Below are positions 17,531 to 26,442 of a stretch of 41,568 nt of DNA, piece by piece (the stretch's first letter is position 1; each line of letters opens with the position of its first letter). Position numbers and translations under genes: made by a program. The notes beneath the pieces were generated by a model that was not told where the DNA came from, did no database searches, and saw nothing but the letters and a program-made list of their open reading frames with translations. The stretch comes from Akkermansia muciniphila (lineage in GTDB: Bacteria > Verrucomicrobiota > Verrucomicrobiia > Limisphaerales > UBA11320). The DNA lies in NCBI GenBank assembly GCA_945861575.1, contig CAMAVD010000015.1, forward strand, positions 1 through 41,568, in the 5' to 3' direction.

Positions 17531-17919
17531 CCTGAGGCCCACCGAACACTGCAGATGTCCCGTTCGGGGCACTTCTGGCGGAAGAGTTGTTTCGCCGTCG
17601 CCGCTGGCTGGGTTGAGGTGAAGCCTCGTTGCCTTGTCTCCCACAAGCGCAGATACTTGATGTCCACCCATTCCGATAGCACCGCCTTCACACCTGGAAT
17701 GGACAAGGGGTGGCAAAACAAACAGTATCAACCGGCACCTGCACTCTGAGCGACTGTGCAACGCCAGTGTGCCGCGCGCCCAGATCCGCTCTTGCGAAAC
17801 GCATTCCAGCGGGTCGATGGACATGGCCTGTACCTCTGCTAGAGGGATGCTCGAGTGTATCCGGATCGATGTGATTCGCGCCACCGAAGCCGGACCCCTG
17901 GAATTAAGATAAGAAGCGT
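17531..17919. other. Non-coding interval of about 390 bases
   Basis: Sits between the hybrid kinase stop and the start of the second large dehydrogenase. Short frames occur on both strands, but their translations show no domain, signal or codon pattern. I see no clear promoter, hairpin with a T-run, or repeat. It probably holds the promoter of the downstream gene. Confidence 0.55.
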
Positions 17920-20900
17920 ATGAAGATTACTGGAATCGTATTTGTGTGTTTGGCAATGATCGTCATTAGGAGCAGCGCCAAGCCGGTCCTCCTCGACAAC
18001 CAGTTTGACCTTCCCGACGGCTTTCATATTTATCGGGCCGCCCAGCCCGAGCTGACGGGCGGCTCCTACGATCTGACATTCGATGGACAGGGCAGACTTC
18101 TGGTGGGCGATGGGAAAGCGGTTCGCCGTCTCAAGGACAACGATTCCGACGGTGTCTTCGACTCGCAGGAAATAATCGCGGAAGGACTAGGGCCGCGCGG
18201 GCCGCAAGGGTTGCTCGTTTACGGCGACCATCTTTACGCTGTCGGAGGAGATGGGATACAACTCTTCAGCGGCTACGAATCATTTTCGACCGGCCGACTG
18301 AAGCACGAACGACGGCTCGGGCAACCCTTCCATACCGGGGGCGATCATTCCGCGCACACCGTGTTGCGCGGACTGGATGGATACATCTATTTCGTGACGG
18401 GGAACGACGGCGGAACGGAAGCACGCAAACACATTACCGAAGCCAGTTCTCCGTCCCTGGAGGAACGCGAGGCTTCCGTGTTTCGCTTCGACCCGGAGGG
18501 CAAACAATGGGAATGCCTTGGCTCGGGGGGGCGCAACCCGCCAAGCCTCGGTATGAACTACCTCGGGGAGCTGTTCAGTTTTGACAGCGATATGGAGTTT
18601 CACGTCGATGTGCCATTTTATCGCCCGGTCCGCCTGAACCATTGGCTTGCCGGAGGTGACCAGGGCTGGCAGAACGTCGGAGCTTACCCGCCCTACTACC
18701 TTGATTGCCTCCCGGGCGTGATCGACGTCGGGCGTGGATCGCCGAATTGGGGCGTGTTTTACGAGCATACCCAGTTTCCGGAGCGCTATAGCGATGCTTT
18801 CATCGTCTGCGACTATCAATGGAAGTCCGCCACTTCTGGGCAATATGCCACCTCTGGGCGATTGGTCGCATTTCACATCCAACGCGAGGGCGCGAGATGG
18901 AAGGGGGAGATGTCCACCTTGGCTCGAGCGAAGTTGGGAGCGCGGGATGAGTTCGGTAAACCCATTAATTTCGCGGTGGTGGACGTGGATGTCGCCCCGG
19001 ACGGAAGCCTATTGGTTTCAGATCATAATCAGGGAGTTTGGAGGATTTTTTACAATCCCAGCAACCCTCCAACGATGCCAACCCTCGAAGTGATTCCGAA
19101 GGCAAAGCCGATCGCGGGGGTCGAAGAACCTCTGTCTGCCCTATTGAGTCTTCCCCAACCCGCGGCGGAGTGGAGTCGGCTGAGGGAAGTGGCTCTCAGA
19201 AAGTCGCCGGGTTGGGGAGTTGGAGAGGCCTTGCAGAAGGCCATCTTCGATCCAGCCCTGCCTGGCCGCGCCAAGCTTCGCGCGCTGCGCTTGCTCGCAC
19301 CGGGATTCGCGGACCTGTCCGATTCCTTGATCGCACGGCTCACGACAGCTCAGGACTCAGAGTTGCGCGCTCAAGCGGCTTGGCTCGTAGGCATTCGCCT
19401 CAAGGAGGGCGAACAGAGCATCCTCATTCGTCTCTTAGGTGACCCGGATGCTTTTGTGCGGCGACGTGCGGCGGAGGCGCTCACTCGATCTACCACCCCC
19501 GAGGCGACGGCCAAACTGCTCGAACGACTCGACGACCCCGATCCCACCGTGCGCTACGCAGCCATGACGGCCCTTTCGCACCGGCCTTCTCCGGAGTTTC
19601 TCACGGCTCTCGGTAATCGAAACGCACCGCAAATTCTGATGCGCGTGCTCACAGCGGCCCATCTACGCAAGCAGCGTCCCGGTGTCGAGGAGGTAGCCGT
19701 GATTATCAAACAGCTACTGGACCTTCCGAACCTGAGTGATGAGGACTCTCTCAACTTCCTCCGAGTGCTCGATCTCTATCGGAAGGAGATCGAAGCGGAT
19801 TCACAGCTCGCTAAGCGGGTCGTTGGAAACCTGCTCTCTGAGTTTCGCCATACTGACCCACGAGTGCGTTGGGAAAGGGTCCGGCTCCTGGGGCTCTATC
19901 AAGTGCGCGAGGCCTTTTCGGGTTTGGTGGATCAACTGTTGGCAGAAAAGGATCCTGTTACGCAGTTTCATATCGCGGCCGCTATTGGAGAGATCCCGAA
20001 GCCAGTCGAAGGTTGGGACGAGAAGCAGCGCGATCGCTTGGGTGACTGGCTGATCTCTTCGCAGACCGGGTGGTTTTCCCAGTTCGCAGGGAAAGGTCTC
20101 CAGTTCCCTGGCTTTTGGGCAACGGTTCTAGATCGGATTGTTGAGCACCACGCCGAGATGCTCATGCGGAGATTCGCGAGCCTGGTTCCTAAAAGTCAGC
20201 TTTCCAGGACTGTCATCGGGAAAATGCAATCCACTCCGAACGCGGATGCGACCCTGATCGAACATTATCGGCAATCTAGGAGTATCGCCGATAGGCTGAA
20301 CATCGTGACCGTCCTGCAGAGGATGCCGACTCCGAGGACCGTAGAGTTCCTTATCGGAGAATACACGAAGTCGAAGGACCCCGAAACGCGCAAAGCATTC
20401 GTGCTCGCGCTCGCAGCCAATGCCAGTCTGCTTGATCGCCCGGACATATTCCTTGAATCCATTCTCGAATCTGAGGACACCCAGGTCGTCGTTGCCTGTA
20501 TCCAGTGGCTGGTGTCCTACGGAAAATCGCTGAAGGAAATCACTCGGGTAGAAAAACTCGGACGCTCCGAAAATGGAAACGAGCAGGCGCTTCATTTCCG
20601 ACTGCTCGACCTGATGGCCGCCGAACCAAACCAGGTGGCACTTTGCGAGCACGCCTTGGTGACGATCACTGCGCATCACCCTCCTAGGTTCAAGGCAGAT
20701 CCTCAGTGCATCTGGTCCTCACTCGAGCAAAATGTTGATGGTTTCGCTTGGTTCGCCAAGTCGTTTCAAGCATCCGAAACCCTGGCGCATGCGGATCTCG
20801 TGATCACCTGCGACAATGAGTTTACCGCCTACCTCAACGGACAACAAGTGGCTGCCAGCACCTCCTGGGAAAGGCCCCAACGGGTGGAAATCCGGAGCCT

Positions 20901-21732
20901 ACTTAAGACCGGAGAGAATTGGATCGCAGTCGAGGGGAAGAACGCAGGCGGACCTGCCGGACTGGTCGCATCTCTGCGATGGGTCCAACCGGATGGGGAA
21001 TGGGGCGGCATCGCGACCGACCGCACCTGGAGCATGACTTCGAGCCCACCGCCGGACTGGAAGAGCCAAGGCGCGACACATGGGGCTTGGCTTCCCAGCT
21101 TGGATGTGGGCGAGCAGGGAAAACATGTCCGGGAAGCCTATCACAAGTTCACTGTATCGAACTCGGGTGTGGACGCGTTGGCCATCCAGGAGTATTGGCA
21201 TAAGTGGTATCTCGGCAGATACAAACAAGCCTTTTTGGCCAAGTCAGCCACCGGGTTGGCACCACGTTCCGACGAGGTAGTTCATCGACTTATCGCGGGC
21301 GTTGACGCGATCCAAGGCGACATTGAAAGAGGAGGGACGCAGTATCTCAAGGCAGGCTGTTTCGCTTGTCACGGTGGCCTCAAGAACCAGCAGAGCAGCA
21401 TCTTCGGCCCCCCACTGGCAGGTGTGACCTTGCGTCTGAACCGCACCGAACTCGCCGATGCCATCGTGTATCCCTCCAAGCAGGTGGTTGAACGTTTCAG
21501 AGCAACGGAGCTCACCACCAAGGACGGGCAGACCCTCAATGGGTTCATCACCGAACTGTCGGACGACTTCGTTTCGATTACTGACCTTCAGAACCAGGTC
21601 ACGCGTTTGCGACGAATAAGTGTGGAGAGTATCCAGGCGAATGAGACTTCGCTAATGCCCGAGAAGCTTCTGAACAGTTTTTCGGATCAAGAAATTCGCG
21701 ATCTATTGGCATTCATCACCTCGCTCAGATGA
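17920..21732 (+). CDS. PVC-type dehydrogenase with HEAT repeats, lectin-like module and cytochrome c domain
   Basis: Secreted protein of 1270 aa. A short signal peptide (residues 1-20) is followed by a beta-propeller of the PVC dehydrogenase family (about 25-380; GGDHSAHTVLRGLDGYIYF, DGSLLVSDHNQGVWRIFY). Next come HEAT-like repeats (about 410-900; DPDAFVRRRAAEALTR, DPDPTVRYAAMTALSH). A beta-sandwich follows (about 940-1040; a DNEFTAYLNG segment like the galactose-binding-fold modules of verrucomicrobial proteins). Last is a cytochrome c domain with C-F-A-C-H (Cys1147, Cys1150, His1151). It shares architecture with the protein at 8841-12365, but the propellers are clearly different in sequence, so these are paralogues and not a recent duplication. 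Substrate unknown. Confidence 0.87.
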   Translation: MKITGIVFVCLAMIVIRSSAKPVLLDNQFDLPDGFHIYRAAQPELTGGSYDLTFDGQGRLLVGDGKAVRRLKDNDSDGVFDSQEIIAEGLGPRGPQGLLVYGDHLYAVGGDGIQLFSGYESFSTGRLKHERRLGQPFHTGGDHSAHTVLRGLDGYIYFVTGNDGGTEARKHITEASSPSLEEREASVFRFDPEGKQWECLGSGGRNPPSLGMNYLGELFSFDSDMEFHVDVPFYRPVRLNHWLAGGDQGWQNVGAYPPYYLDCLPGVIDVGRGSPNWGVFYEHTQFPERYSDAFIVCDYQWKSATSGQYATSGRLVAFHIQREGARWKGEMSTLARAKLGARDEFGKPINFAVVDVDVAPDGSLLVSDHNQGVWRIFYNPSNPPTMPTLEVIPKAKPIAGVEEPLSALLSLPQPAAEWSRLREVALRKSPGWGVGEALQKAIFDPALPGRAKLRALRLLAPGFADLSDSLIARLTTAQDSELRAQAAWLVGIRLKEGEQSILIRLLGDPDAFVRRRAAEALTRSTTPEATAKLLERLDDPDPTVRYAAMTALSHRPSPEFLTALGNRNAPQILMRVLTAAHLRKQRPGVEEVAVIIKQLLDLPNLSDEDSLNFLRVLDLYRKEIEADSQLAKRVVGNLLSEFRHTDPRVRWERVRLLGLYQVREAFSGLVDQLLAEKDPVTQFHIAAAIGEIPKPVEGWDEKQRDRLGDWLISSQTGWFSQFAGKGLQFPGFWATVLDRIVEHHAEMLMRRFASLVPKSQLSRTVIGKMQSTPNADATLIEHYRQSRSIADRLNIVTVLQRMPTPRTVEFLIGEYTKSKDPETRKAFVLALAANASLLDRPDIFLESILESEDTQVVVACIQWLVSYGKSLKEITRVEKLGRSENGNEQALHFRLLDLMAAEPNQVALCEHALVTITAHHPPRFKADPQCIWSSLEQNVDGFAWFAKSFQASETLAHADLVITCDNEFTAYLNGQQVAASTSWERPQRVEIRSLLKTGENWIAVEGKNAGGPAGLVASLRWVQPDGEWGGIATDRTWSMTSSPPPDWKSQGATHGAWLPSLDVGEQGKHVREAYHKFTVSNSGVDALAIQEYWHKWYLGRYKQAFLAKSATGLAPRSDEVVHRLIAGVDAIQGDIERGGTQYLKAGCFACHGGLKNQQSSIFGPPLAGVTLRLNRTELADAIVYPSKQVVERFRATELTTKDGQTLNGFITELSDDFVSITDLQNQVTRLRRISVESIQANETSLMPEKLLNSFSDQEIRDLLAFITSLR

Positions 21733-21735
21733 GCC

Positions 21736-21786
21736 CTCGGATGAGGACCGAGATTGAGTTTCCTCAAAATCCGGCCGCCGGATGTT
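21736..21786. terminator. Two hairpins between convergent genes, second shared with 25475-25495
   Basis: Hairpin one has arms CTCGG (21736-21740) and CCGAG (21748-21752). Hairpin two is the palindrome 21766-21786, with arms AAAATCCGG and CCGGATGTT (one mismatch) around a 3-nt loop. The A-run on one side and T-rich end on the other are what a bidirectional terminator shows. The genes on both sides end here, supporting that role. Almost the same sequence, including the preceding CCTC, occurs at 25475-25495. Confidence 0.6.
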
Positions 21787-21791
21787 AAAGG

Positions 21792-22985
21792 CTAGGACTC
21801 TTCGCTTGGATCAGGAAGGGTAAACCGGAACACGCTCCCTTTGTCCACATCGCTATTCACCCAGACCTCGCCCCCATGGGCTTGGACGATGTGTTTCACG
21901 ATGGCTAAGCCGAGTCCGGTTCCGCCCGTCTCTCTAGCGCGCGCTCGATCCACGCGGTAGAACCGCTCGAAGACACGTGTTCTAGCTTCATCGGGGATGC
22001 CCATTCCATCGTCCTCCACCCAGGCCTCCACACCCTGGCCTGGAGTCGTGCGGGCACCCACCGTGACCTTGCCCGACTCCCTGCCGTATTTGACCGCGTT
22101 CTCAATCAAATTTGCGAAAACCTGACGGAGGCGCTCGGCGTCCGCATACACGATGAGCCCTGCTACCACGTGATTTTCTAGGCGTACTTTGCGCTCTTGG
22201 GCGACCAGCGCCAGGTCTTCAATCACCTGGTCGACTAGATCTCTCAGTTCGGTGGATTGACGGTTGAGGGTGTTTCGGCCGCTCTCCAGTCGCGATAAGG
22301 TCAGCAAGTCTTCGATGAGATAGGTCAGGCGATCGGTATGACGCGCGATGGTGCGGAGGAAACGGGAGGCGTGTTCGGGCTCATCAATCGCCCCATCCAG
22401 GAGCGTCTCAACGAAACCTTTTATCAGAGCGATCGGGGTCCGAAGTTCGTGGCTGACATTCGCCACGAAGTCCTTCCGTGTTCTTTCGAGCTCCTTGAGA
22501 CGGGTGAGATCGTGCACGACCACCAAAAAGCCCTGATCACCCGAAAGGTGACTCCCGTTGGCCTGAAGGATACGAACCGGCGGGCCGGGCAGGGTCAATT
22601 CCATTCCGGCCACCAAGCCGTCGGCCATCAGCTTTCTGAAAAACTCCAGCAAATCGGGGTTCCGGATGTTTTCGGTTAGCCGTCGGCCTTCCAGCTCCCC
22701 CGTCATACTAAGGAGACGTCGAAACGCCAGATTCGCGGTCTCGATGCGACTTTCCGAATCCAGCACAGCAACGCCCTCGAGCATGCTATCGAAGATCGTC
22801 CGCTGGCGGGCCCGGGTGCTGTCCGCTTCCTGTCGATGGCGTTCCTCGAGGAGCGCCTGCATTCGCTGCAGCCTGGCCATCTCCAAATCCGAGTTGCGCA
22901 GGCGTCTGCGGTAGCTGAGATGCAAACCGATCGACAGCGCGAACGTGAGCAAAAGGAGCGCAGGCCAGAACATGGAGCGCAGCAT
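21792..22985 (-). CDS. PhoR-like membrane sensor histidine kinase
   Basis: Sensor kinase of 397 aa. A single hydrophobic segment at residues 5-24 is followed by a charged coiled linker and a PAS domain (about 62-170; [17 protein letters not shown]). Then come HisKA with [16 protein letters not shown] (phospho-acceptor His in SHELRTP) and an HATPase with [19 protein letters not shown] and [14 protein letters not shown]. The order TM-PAS-HisKA-HATPase is that of PhoR/PhoR-like kinases that respond to phosphate or envelope signals. No response regulator gene lies on either side, so the partner must be encoded elsewhere and the signal cannot be named. The start lies at a divergent junction with the metal transporter gene. 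Confidence 0.88.
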   Translation of the reverse strand: MLRSMFWPALLLLTFALSIGLHLSYRRRLRNSDLEMARLQRMQALLEERHRQEADSTRARQRTIFDSMLEGVAVLDSESRIETANLAFRRLLSMTGELEGRRLTENIRNPDLLEFFRKLMADGLVAGMELTLPGPPVRILQANGSHLSGDQGFLVVVHDLTRLKELERTRKDFVANVSHELRTPIALIKGFVETLLDGAIDEPEHASRFLRTIARHTDRLTYLIEDLLTLSRLESGRNTLNRQSTELRDLVDQVIEDLALVAQERKVRLENHVVAGLIVYADAERLRQVFANLIENAVKYGRESGKVTVGARTTPGQGVEAWVEDDGMGIPDEARTRVFERFYRVDRARARETGGTGLGLAIVKHIVQAHGGEVWVNSDVDKGSVFRFTLPDPSEES

Positions 22986-23118
22986 GACGCGGTTGGATTC
23001 GACTGAAAAGCGGGATGTGCTGAGATCGTCAGTCTGTTTCCAGGTTTACACTTGGCAGTCTCCCACCTAGCGTGAGCAGAGTGAACCGGCACATCAACCC
23101 GCTGGGCAGCATCTCCGC

Positions 23119-23799
23119 ATGATACTTGCCCTTTTCACCGGTCTTTTGGCCGGAGCCATTCATGTGGTGTCAGGCCCGGATCACCTCGCGGCGGTAGCGC
23201 CTCTCGCGGCGGCCGAACGGGGTCGGGCCTGGAGGTCTGGGGCGAGGTGGGGCATGGGGCACAGTGGGGGTGTCGCACTCGTCGGTATTTTACTGCTACT
23301 CCTCCGTGATCGGCTGCCCTTGGAAGGCTTTTCTGCCCTCGCCGAGAGACTGGTCGGAGTGACTTTGGTTGGGATCGGGTTGTGGGGATTCCGAAAGGCG
23401 CTGTCGCGCCGACTGCACGTCCACACACACCACCATGGGGCTGAACAGCACGTTCATGTTCATCTCCACGGGAGGATCACCGCACACGCGCCTGCAGAGT
23501 CGTCGGGACACTACCATGGTCATGCCGCGCTCGCTGTCGGCACGCTTCACGGCGTGGCTGGGAGTGCGCACTTTTTCGCCGTTCTTCCCGCTCTGGCGCT
23601 CCCGGGCATCCTTCCGGGGTTGGCGTATCTGTTGGGTTATGCTGCGAGCACGGTTCTCGCCATGTCCGCGTTTGCCCAGATCATCCAGAAATTGACCCAA
23701 GGATCGGCGCACTGGGGATTGGTGCCCTACCGGATCGCGCTTGCGATCCTGGCAGTCGGCTCCATGGGCACAGGAGCCTATTGGTTTTTTGGTGGCTGA
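23119..23799 (+). CDS. NicO/UreH-type nickel-cobalt transporter family protein
   Basis: Integral membrane protein of 226 aa with about six hydrophobic segments. The first helix carries G-A-I-H-x-x-S-G-P-D-H-L-A-A-V (residues 12-26), the metal-selectivity signature of this transporter family, and the third carries GMGHSGG. Between helices lies a histidine-rich loop (about residues 98-134; HVHTHHHG, HVHVHLHG, HYHGH), a usual cytoplasmic or periplasmic nickel/cobalt capture segment. A later GTLHGVAGSAHF repeats the His-rich helix motif. Members include UreH-like nickel transporters of urease gene clusters; no urease is visible here. Nickel or cobalt is the likely substrate, but iron or zinc cannot be excluded. 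Confidence 0.8.
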   Translation: MILALFTGLLAGAIHVVSGPDHLAAVAPLAAAERGRAWRSGARWGMGHSGGVALVGILLLLLRDRLPLEGFSALAERLVGVTLVGIGLWGFRKALSRRLHVHTHHHGAEQHVHVHLHGRITAHAPAESSGHYHGHAALAVGTLHGVAGSAHFFAVLPALALPGILPGLAYLLGYAASTVLAMSAFAQIIQKLTQGSAHWGLVPYRIALAILAVGSMGTGAYWFFGG

Positions 23800-23866
23800 T
23801 ATCCCCACATTTGGGACAGAAGACGCGTGGATGCGCCTCGCAGCATGGGACTATGAAAAATCCGGG

Positions 23867-24175
23867 CTAGCGGGTCTGCTTGGGGGGATCGAAAACAAAG
23901 ATGGTCTCGTTGGTTCGGGCATAGACCAGTCTTTCCCGGGCTAAACGTTCGACCGTTCGAGGGTCATTCAGGACGGAATCGGTCTGGGTTTTGAGGGTTT
24001 TCTTCAAACGCTCCTCACTGCGGATCTCGGTCTCCAGCACGGCAATTTCCTTCCGCATCCGCTGGTTCTGCTGGATGAGGGGAAGATACCAGAAGAAAAT
24101 GCCTACCCCAGCTGCCACAAAGAGCAGGAAGAGTACGCACTTCGTCAGCAAATCCCAGATGCTGGTCACTTTCAT
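23867..24175 (-). CDS. FtsB/DivIC-like septum formation initiator protein
   Basis: Bitopic protein of 102 aa: a short cytoplasmic N-terminus, one transmembrane helix (about 9-30), then a coiled coil (about 34-62; IQQNQRMRKEIAVLETEI) and a short tail with DPRTVERLARERLVYARTNETIFVF. The last block is the diagnostic 'D-P-x-x-x-E-x-x-A-R-E-x-L-x-Y' segment of the FtsB/DivIC family, which together with FtsL and FtsQ links the divisome to septal peptidoglycan synthesis. It stands alone here, away from other division genes. The start is the ATG at 24175, which gives the expected short cytoplasmic end. Confidence 0.82.
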   Translation of the reverse strand: MKVTSIWDLLTKCVLFLLFVAAGVGIFFWYLPLIQQNQRMRKEIAVLETEIRSEERLKKTLKTQTDSVLNDPRTVERLARERLVYARTNETIFVFDPPKQTR

Positions 24176-24480
24176 GTCCGGCGAAGTTAATCATGACAGG
24201 TGCCTGTCTGAAAAGAGCCAAATCGAGATTCGTGTTTTCGCACGTTGAGGTCAGGTGAATGTGCACCTAGCTGCATTTTGGCGCTTTGTGACTTCAGGAC
24301 CGTCTTGCCCTGCGGGGTTAACGCCAAGACGCAGGCCCGACCCTCACAGGTTCGGAGTTGCGGTTGGAGGGTTTGCGAGCTCACAGCGTCATTCAAATTG
24401 CCTCGAGTCTTGCCTTGGCTCGTATCCCTTTCGTAGATTGCGGCATCCGACATCCACCAAACCAGTCTTAGAGCTTACCT
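24176..24480. other. Divergent non-coding interval of about 305 bases
   Basis: Separates the divergent ftsB-like and LamG-like lipoprotein genes, so it must carry both promoters. I see inverted repeats AGGTG/CACCT (24253-24268) and CGTCTTG/CAAGACG (24301-24307 with 24325-24331), either of which could be an operator or hairpin. No convincing -35/-10 pair stands out. Short open frames on both strands have no recognisable product. Confidence 0.5.
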
Positions 24481-25404
24481 ATGAATACTTTTCATGCGAC
24501 CGATCGGAGGACAACGACACTTCGCTGCATGCGCGGGCTTACCCTGAGTCTCGCTGCCTTGAGTCTTGCCGGCTGTGCCAGCTCAGATTCTGCGGGGTCG
24601 AAGGTCAGCCAGGCTTCGCTACGATCCGCCCTCACCTTGCACGCTTCTTTTGATCACGGTCTGAATGCGGACTTCGCAAAGGGCGATCCTACCCTGCGCA
24701 GGTCCACTTCCATGGCGAAACGCACTGAGTGGGTTGCGGGACTCCCGGTGTCCGGGGAAGTGGTTTTGGCGAAAGGGGAGGGAATTACCGGTGATGCGCT
24801 TCGTTTCGTCCGCAAGGAATCGCCCGTTTTGCACTTTGCTGCGCAGGACAACGTGGCGTGGAATCCCACAAACTGGTCGGGAACGGTTTCCTTCTGGCTC
24901 AGGCTGGATCCAGAGGAGGATTTAGAGCCGGGTTATACCGATCCTATCCAGTTAACCCCTCGCGCTTGGGATGATGCCGCCTTTTTTACTGAGTTTGCGA
25001 AGGACGGGGATCCTCGGCATTTCCGACTGGGGGCCTATGCCGATTTTAAGGTGTGGAATCCTTCCAAACGAAATTGGGATACCATGCCCTGGGAAGAAAA
25101 GCCCCTCGTGAGCGTCAAGGCACCTCCCTTTGGTCGGGACCGCTGGACGCATGTGGCGTTTTCCTGGGAGAATTTCAATACCAGAAAAACAAATGGGGTG
25201 GCCTACCTTTATCTGAATGGTCAGCCTCAGGGTGAGATTTCTCCCCGCGAGCAAACGTTTACTTGGGACACATCGAAGGCGGCCGTGATGCTCGGGTTGA
25301 GCTATATTGGGCTCTGGGACGAGCTTTCTATCTTTAGCCGTCGACTCACGGATGCTGAAGTTCAAGCGCTGAGCCGATCACCATCCTTGTTGCGAGCGAA
25401 GTAG
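24481..25404 (+). CDS. LamG/concanavalin A-like lectin-domain lipoprotein
   Basis: Predicted lipoprotein of 307 aa. The N-terminus has a basic region, a hydrophobic core and the lipobox L-A-G-C (ALSLAGCASS), so Cys32 would be lipidated and the protein exported. The rest is one jelly-roll of the LamG/laminin-G-like type: LTLHASFDHG near the start, NWSGTVSFWLRLDPEEDL in the middle, RDRWTHVAFSWENF and VAYLYLNGQPQGEI later, and a closing IGLWDELSIFSRRLTDAEVQAL. That end is the usual motif of LamG-like 3 domains. Such proteins bind glycans at the surface, but no catalytic residues are apparent. It is monocistronic, followed by the repeat and structured element described below. Confidence 0.85.
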   Translation: MNTFHATDRRTTTLRCMRGLTLSLAALSLAGCASSDSAGSKVSQASLRSALTLHASFDHGLNADFAKGDPTLRRSTSMAKRTEWVAGLPVSGEVVLAKGEGITGDALRFVRKESPVLHFAAQDNVAWNPTNWSGTVSFWLRLDPEEDLEPGYTDPIQLTPRAWDDAAFFTEFAKDGDPRHFRLGAYADFKVWNPSKRNWDTMPWEEKPLVSVKAPPFGRDRWTHVAFSWENFNTRKTNGVAYLYLNGQPQGEISPREQTFTWDTSKAAVMLGLSYIGLWDELSIFSRRLTDAEVQALSRSPSLLRAK

Positions 25405-25474
25405 TGCCACCCATCGGATGTATCCCCAGCGGAGCCGAGTACGGCTGTGGAACTCGCTTGGGCTAAGTTCCCTC

Positions 25475-25495
25475 AAAATCCGGCTGCCGGATTTT
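25475..25495. terminator. Perfect palindrome, likely bidirectional terminator; repeats the motif at 21766
   Basis: Arms AAAATCCGG and CCGGATTTT (9 bp, perfect) around a 3-nt loop. With the A-run on the left and T-run on the right it can terminate transcription on both strands, serving the lipoprotein gene (+) and the pseudopilin gene (-). The preceding CCTC and the stem are shared with 21766-21786. Confidence 0.6.
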
Positions 25496-25499
25496 GTTT

Positions 25500-25591
25500 C
25501 TAGCAGGCCGACGCCTCGAAGACCTCGGAGGCAGTCGGTAGCTCTCGTGGCTACTTTGCAGATCGATGCTCCAAAGGCGATGGCCTGCTAG
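25500..25591. ncRNA. Structured element with a 10-bp closing stem and three internal hairpins
   Basis: A perfect 10-bp inverted repeat CTAGCAGGCC (25500-25509) and GGCCTGCTAG (25582-25591) encloses three smaller hairpins: GCCTC/GAGGC (25513-25517, 25528-25532), GTAGC/GCTAC with a 7-nt loop (25538-25554), and TTTGCA pairing with TGC and AAA farther on (25555-25575). Together they form a four-way junction. The right arm overlaps the stop codon of the pseudopilin gene, so it lies at that transcript's 3' end. It is not a tRNA (the stems are wrong). It may be a 3' RNA element or a small mobile inverted-repeat sequence. Transcription is not shown. Confidence 0.4.
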
Positions 25592-26442
25592 TTGGGATTG
25601 GTGTTGGGATTTGGCGTCCAGACGATATGGCCTTGTGGAAGGATGGCCTTGCCTCGATTTGGACCTGAGGTTGTTTCGACCACCTCATTACCTCTGACAG
25701 CCTCGACATGGCCATCAATGAAGACCAGCGTTCCCAACCCGCTGTGGCGTGCTGCGAAACGGCTGGCGAAACTGCTCGGTTGACCCAGATCGGTGGTGGG
25801 TTGAGCAGGATCCACTGGCTTTTCCCCTGCCAGCAGACTTTCCAAGAAGATCACCGTGTTCGAGGGCTTCTGGACCTCGTTAAGCGAGAGGGTCGCGTTG
25901 GCTCCATCAATCAGCTTTGAGTTCATGGCGATGCTGAAGAGTGGATTGTTACCTGTCTCGCTGCCTTGGGGGAATTTGGTCTCTGGACAGTGAAAGAATA
26001 CATCACGACTGAAGAAGGTCGGGCGTCGCGTGAAAAAGGCGGAGGCGCTCGGTTCGCCAATGGTCTTCGGAATCGCATTGTACCAGACATCGAAATTGGC
26101 GGGATCGTAGACCTGCGCCCAATTGTTCAAGACAGTGCCATTGCCGAAACTTTCACGGGGTGTCCGATCCTCATTGTCGTTGGCATAGAGCGTCAGACCC
26201 AGGCCCCACTGTCCACACTTACTCAGACACTTGATTCTCTTTGCCTTGCCCTTCGCTTGGGACAGGGCTGGAAGAAGAAGGGAGCTGAGGATTGCAATGA
26301 TGGCGATCACCACCAGCAACTCGATGAGGGTGAATCCCTCCCATCTCTCGCGGTGTCCCCTTGAAACGACGAATCCTTTGTTCGTGGCTTCCTCTGGAAC
26401 ATTGGACGAGGTCACCGGATGGGAGTGATCTATGGCATTCAT
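25588..26442 (-). CDS. Prepilin-like protein with type II secretion/type IV pilin N-terminus
   Basis: Protein of 284 aa with a 36-residue leader, then a textbook prepilin cleavage site Gly|Phe-Thr-Leu-Ile-Glu and a hydrophobic helix ([19 protein letters not shown]). The globular part contains [21 protein letters not shown] and ends with [18 protein letters not shown], the H-X9-DG type signature common in Verrucomicrobiota and Planctomycetota pseudopilins. Such proteins are cut by prepilin peptidase and assembled into pseudopili or held in the membrane; their task is mostly unknown, and this genus of bacteria has many copies. The start codon overlaps the stop of the upstream LTD protein gene by 4 bases, so the two are co-translated and probably act together. 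Confidence 0.88.
   Translation of the reverse strand: MNAIDHSHPVTSSNVPEEATNKGFVVSRGHRERWEGFTLIELLVVIAIIAILSSLLLPALSQAKGKAKRIKCLSKCGQWGLGLTLYANDNEDRTPRESFGNGTVLNNWAQVYDPANFDVWYNAIPKTIGEPSASAFFTRRPTFFSRDVFFHCPETKFPQGSETGNNPLFSIAMNSKLIDGANATLSLNEVQKPSNTVIFLESLLAGEKPVDPAQPTTDLGQPSSFASRFAARHSGLGTLVFIDGHVEAVRGNEVVETTSGPNRGKAILPQGHIVWTPNPNTNPN

Noticed and set aside
17492-17884. 130-aa minus-strand frame opposite the gap before the second large dehydrogenase
   Set aside because: It overlaps the kinase 3' end and shows no domain, signal or conserved pattern.
25500-25591. tRNA gene, because of the cloverleaf-like fold with a 7-base middle loop
   Set aside because: The closing stem has 10 bp instead of 7, the D and T loop consensus bases are absent and there is no suitable variable region.
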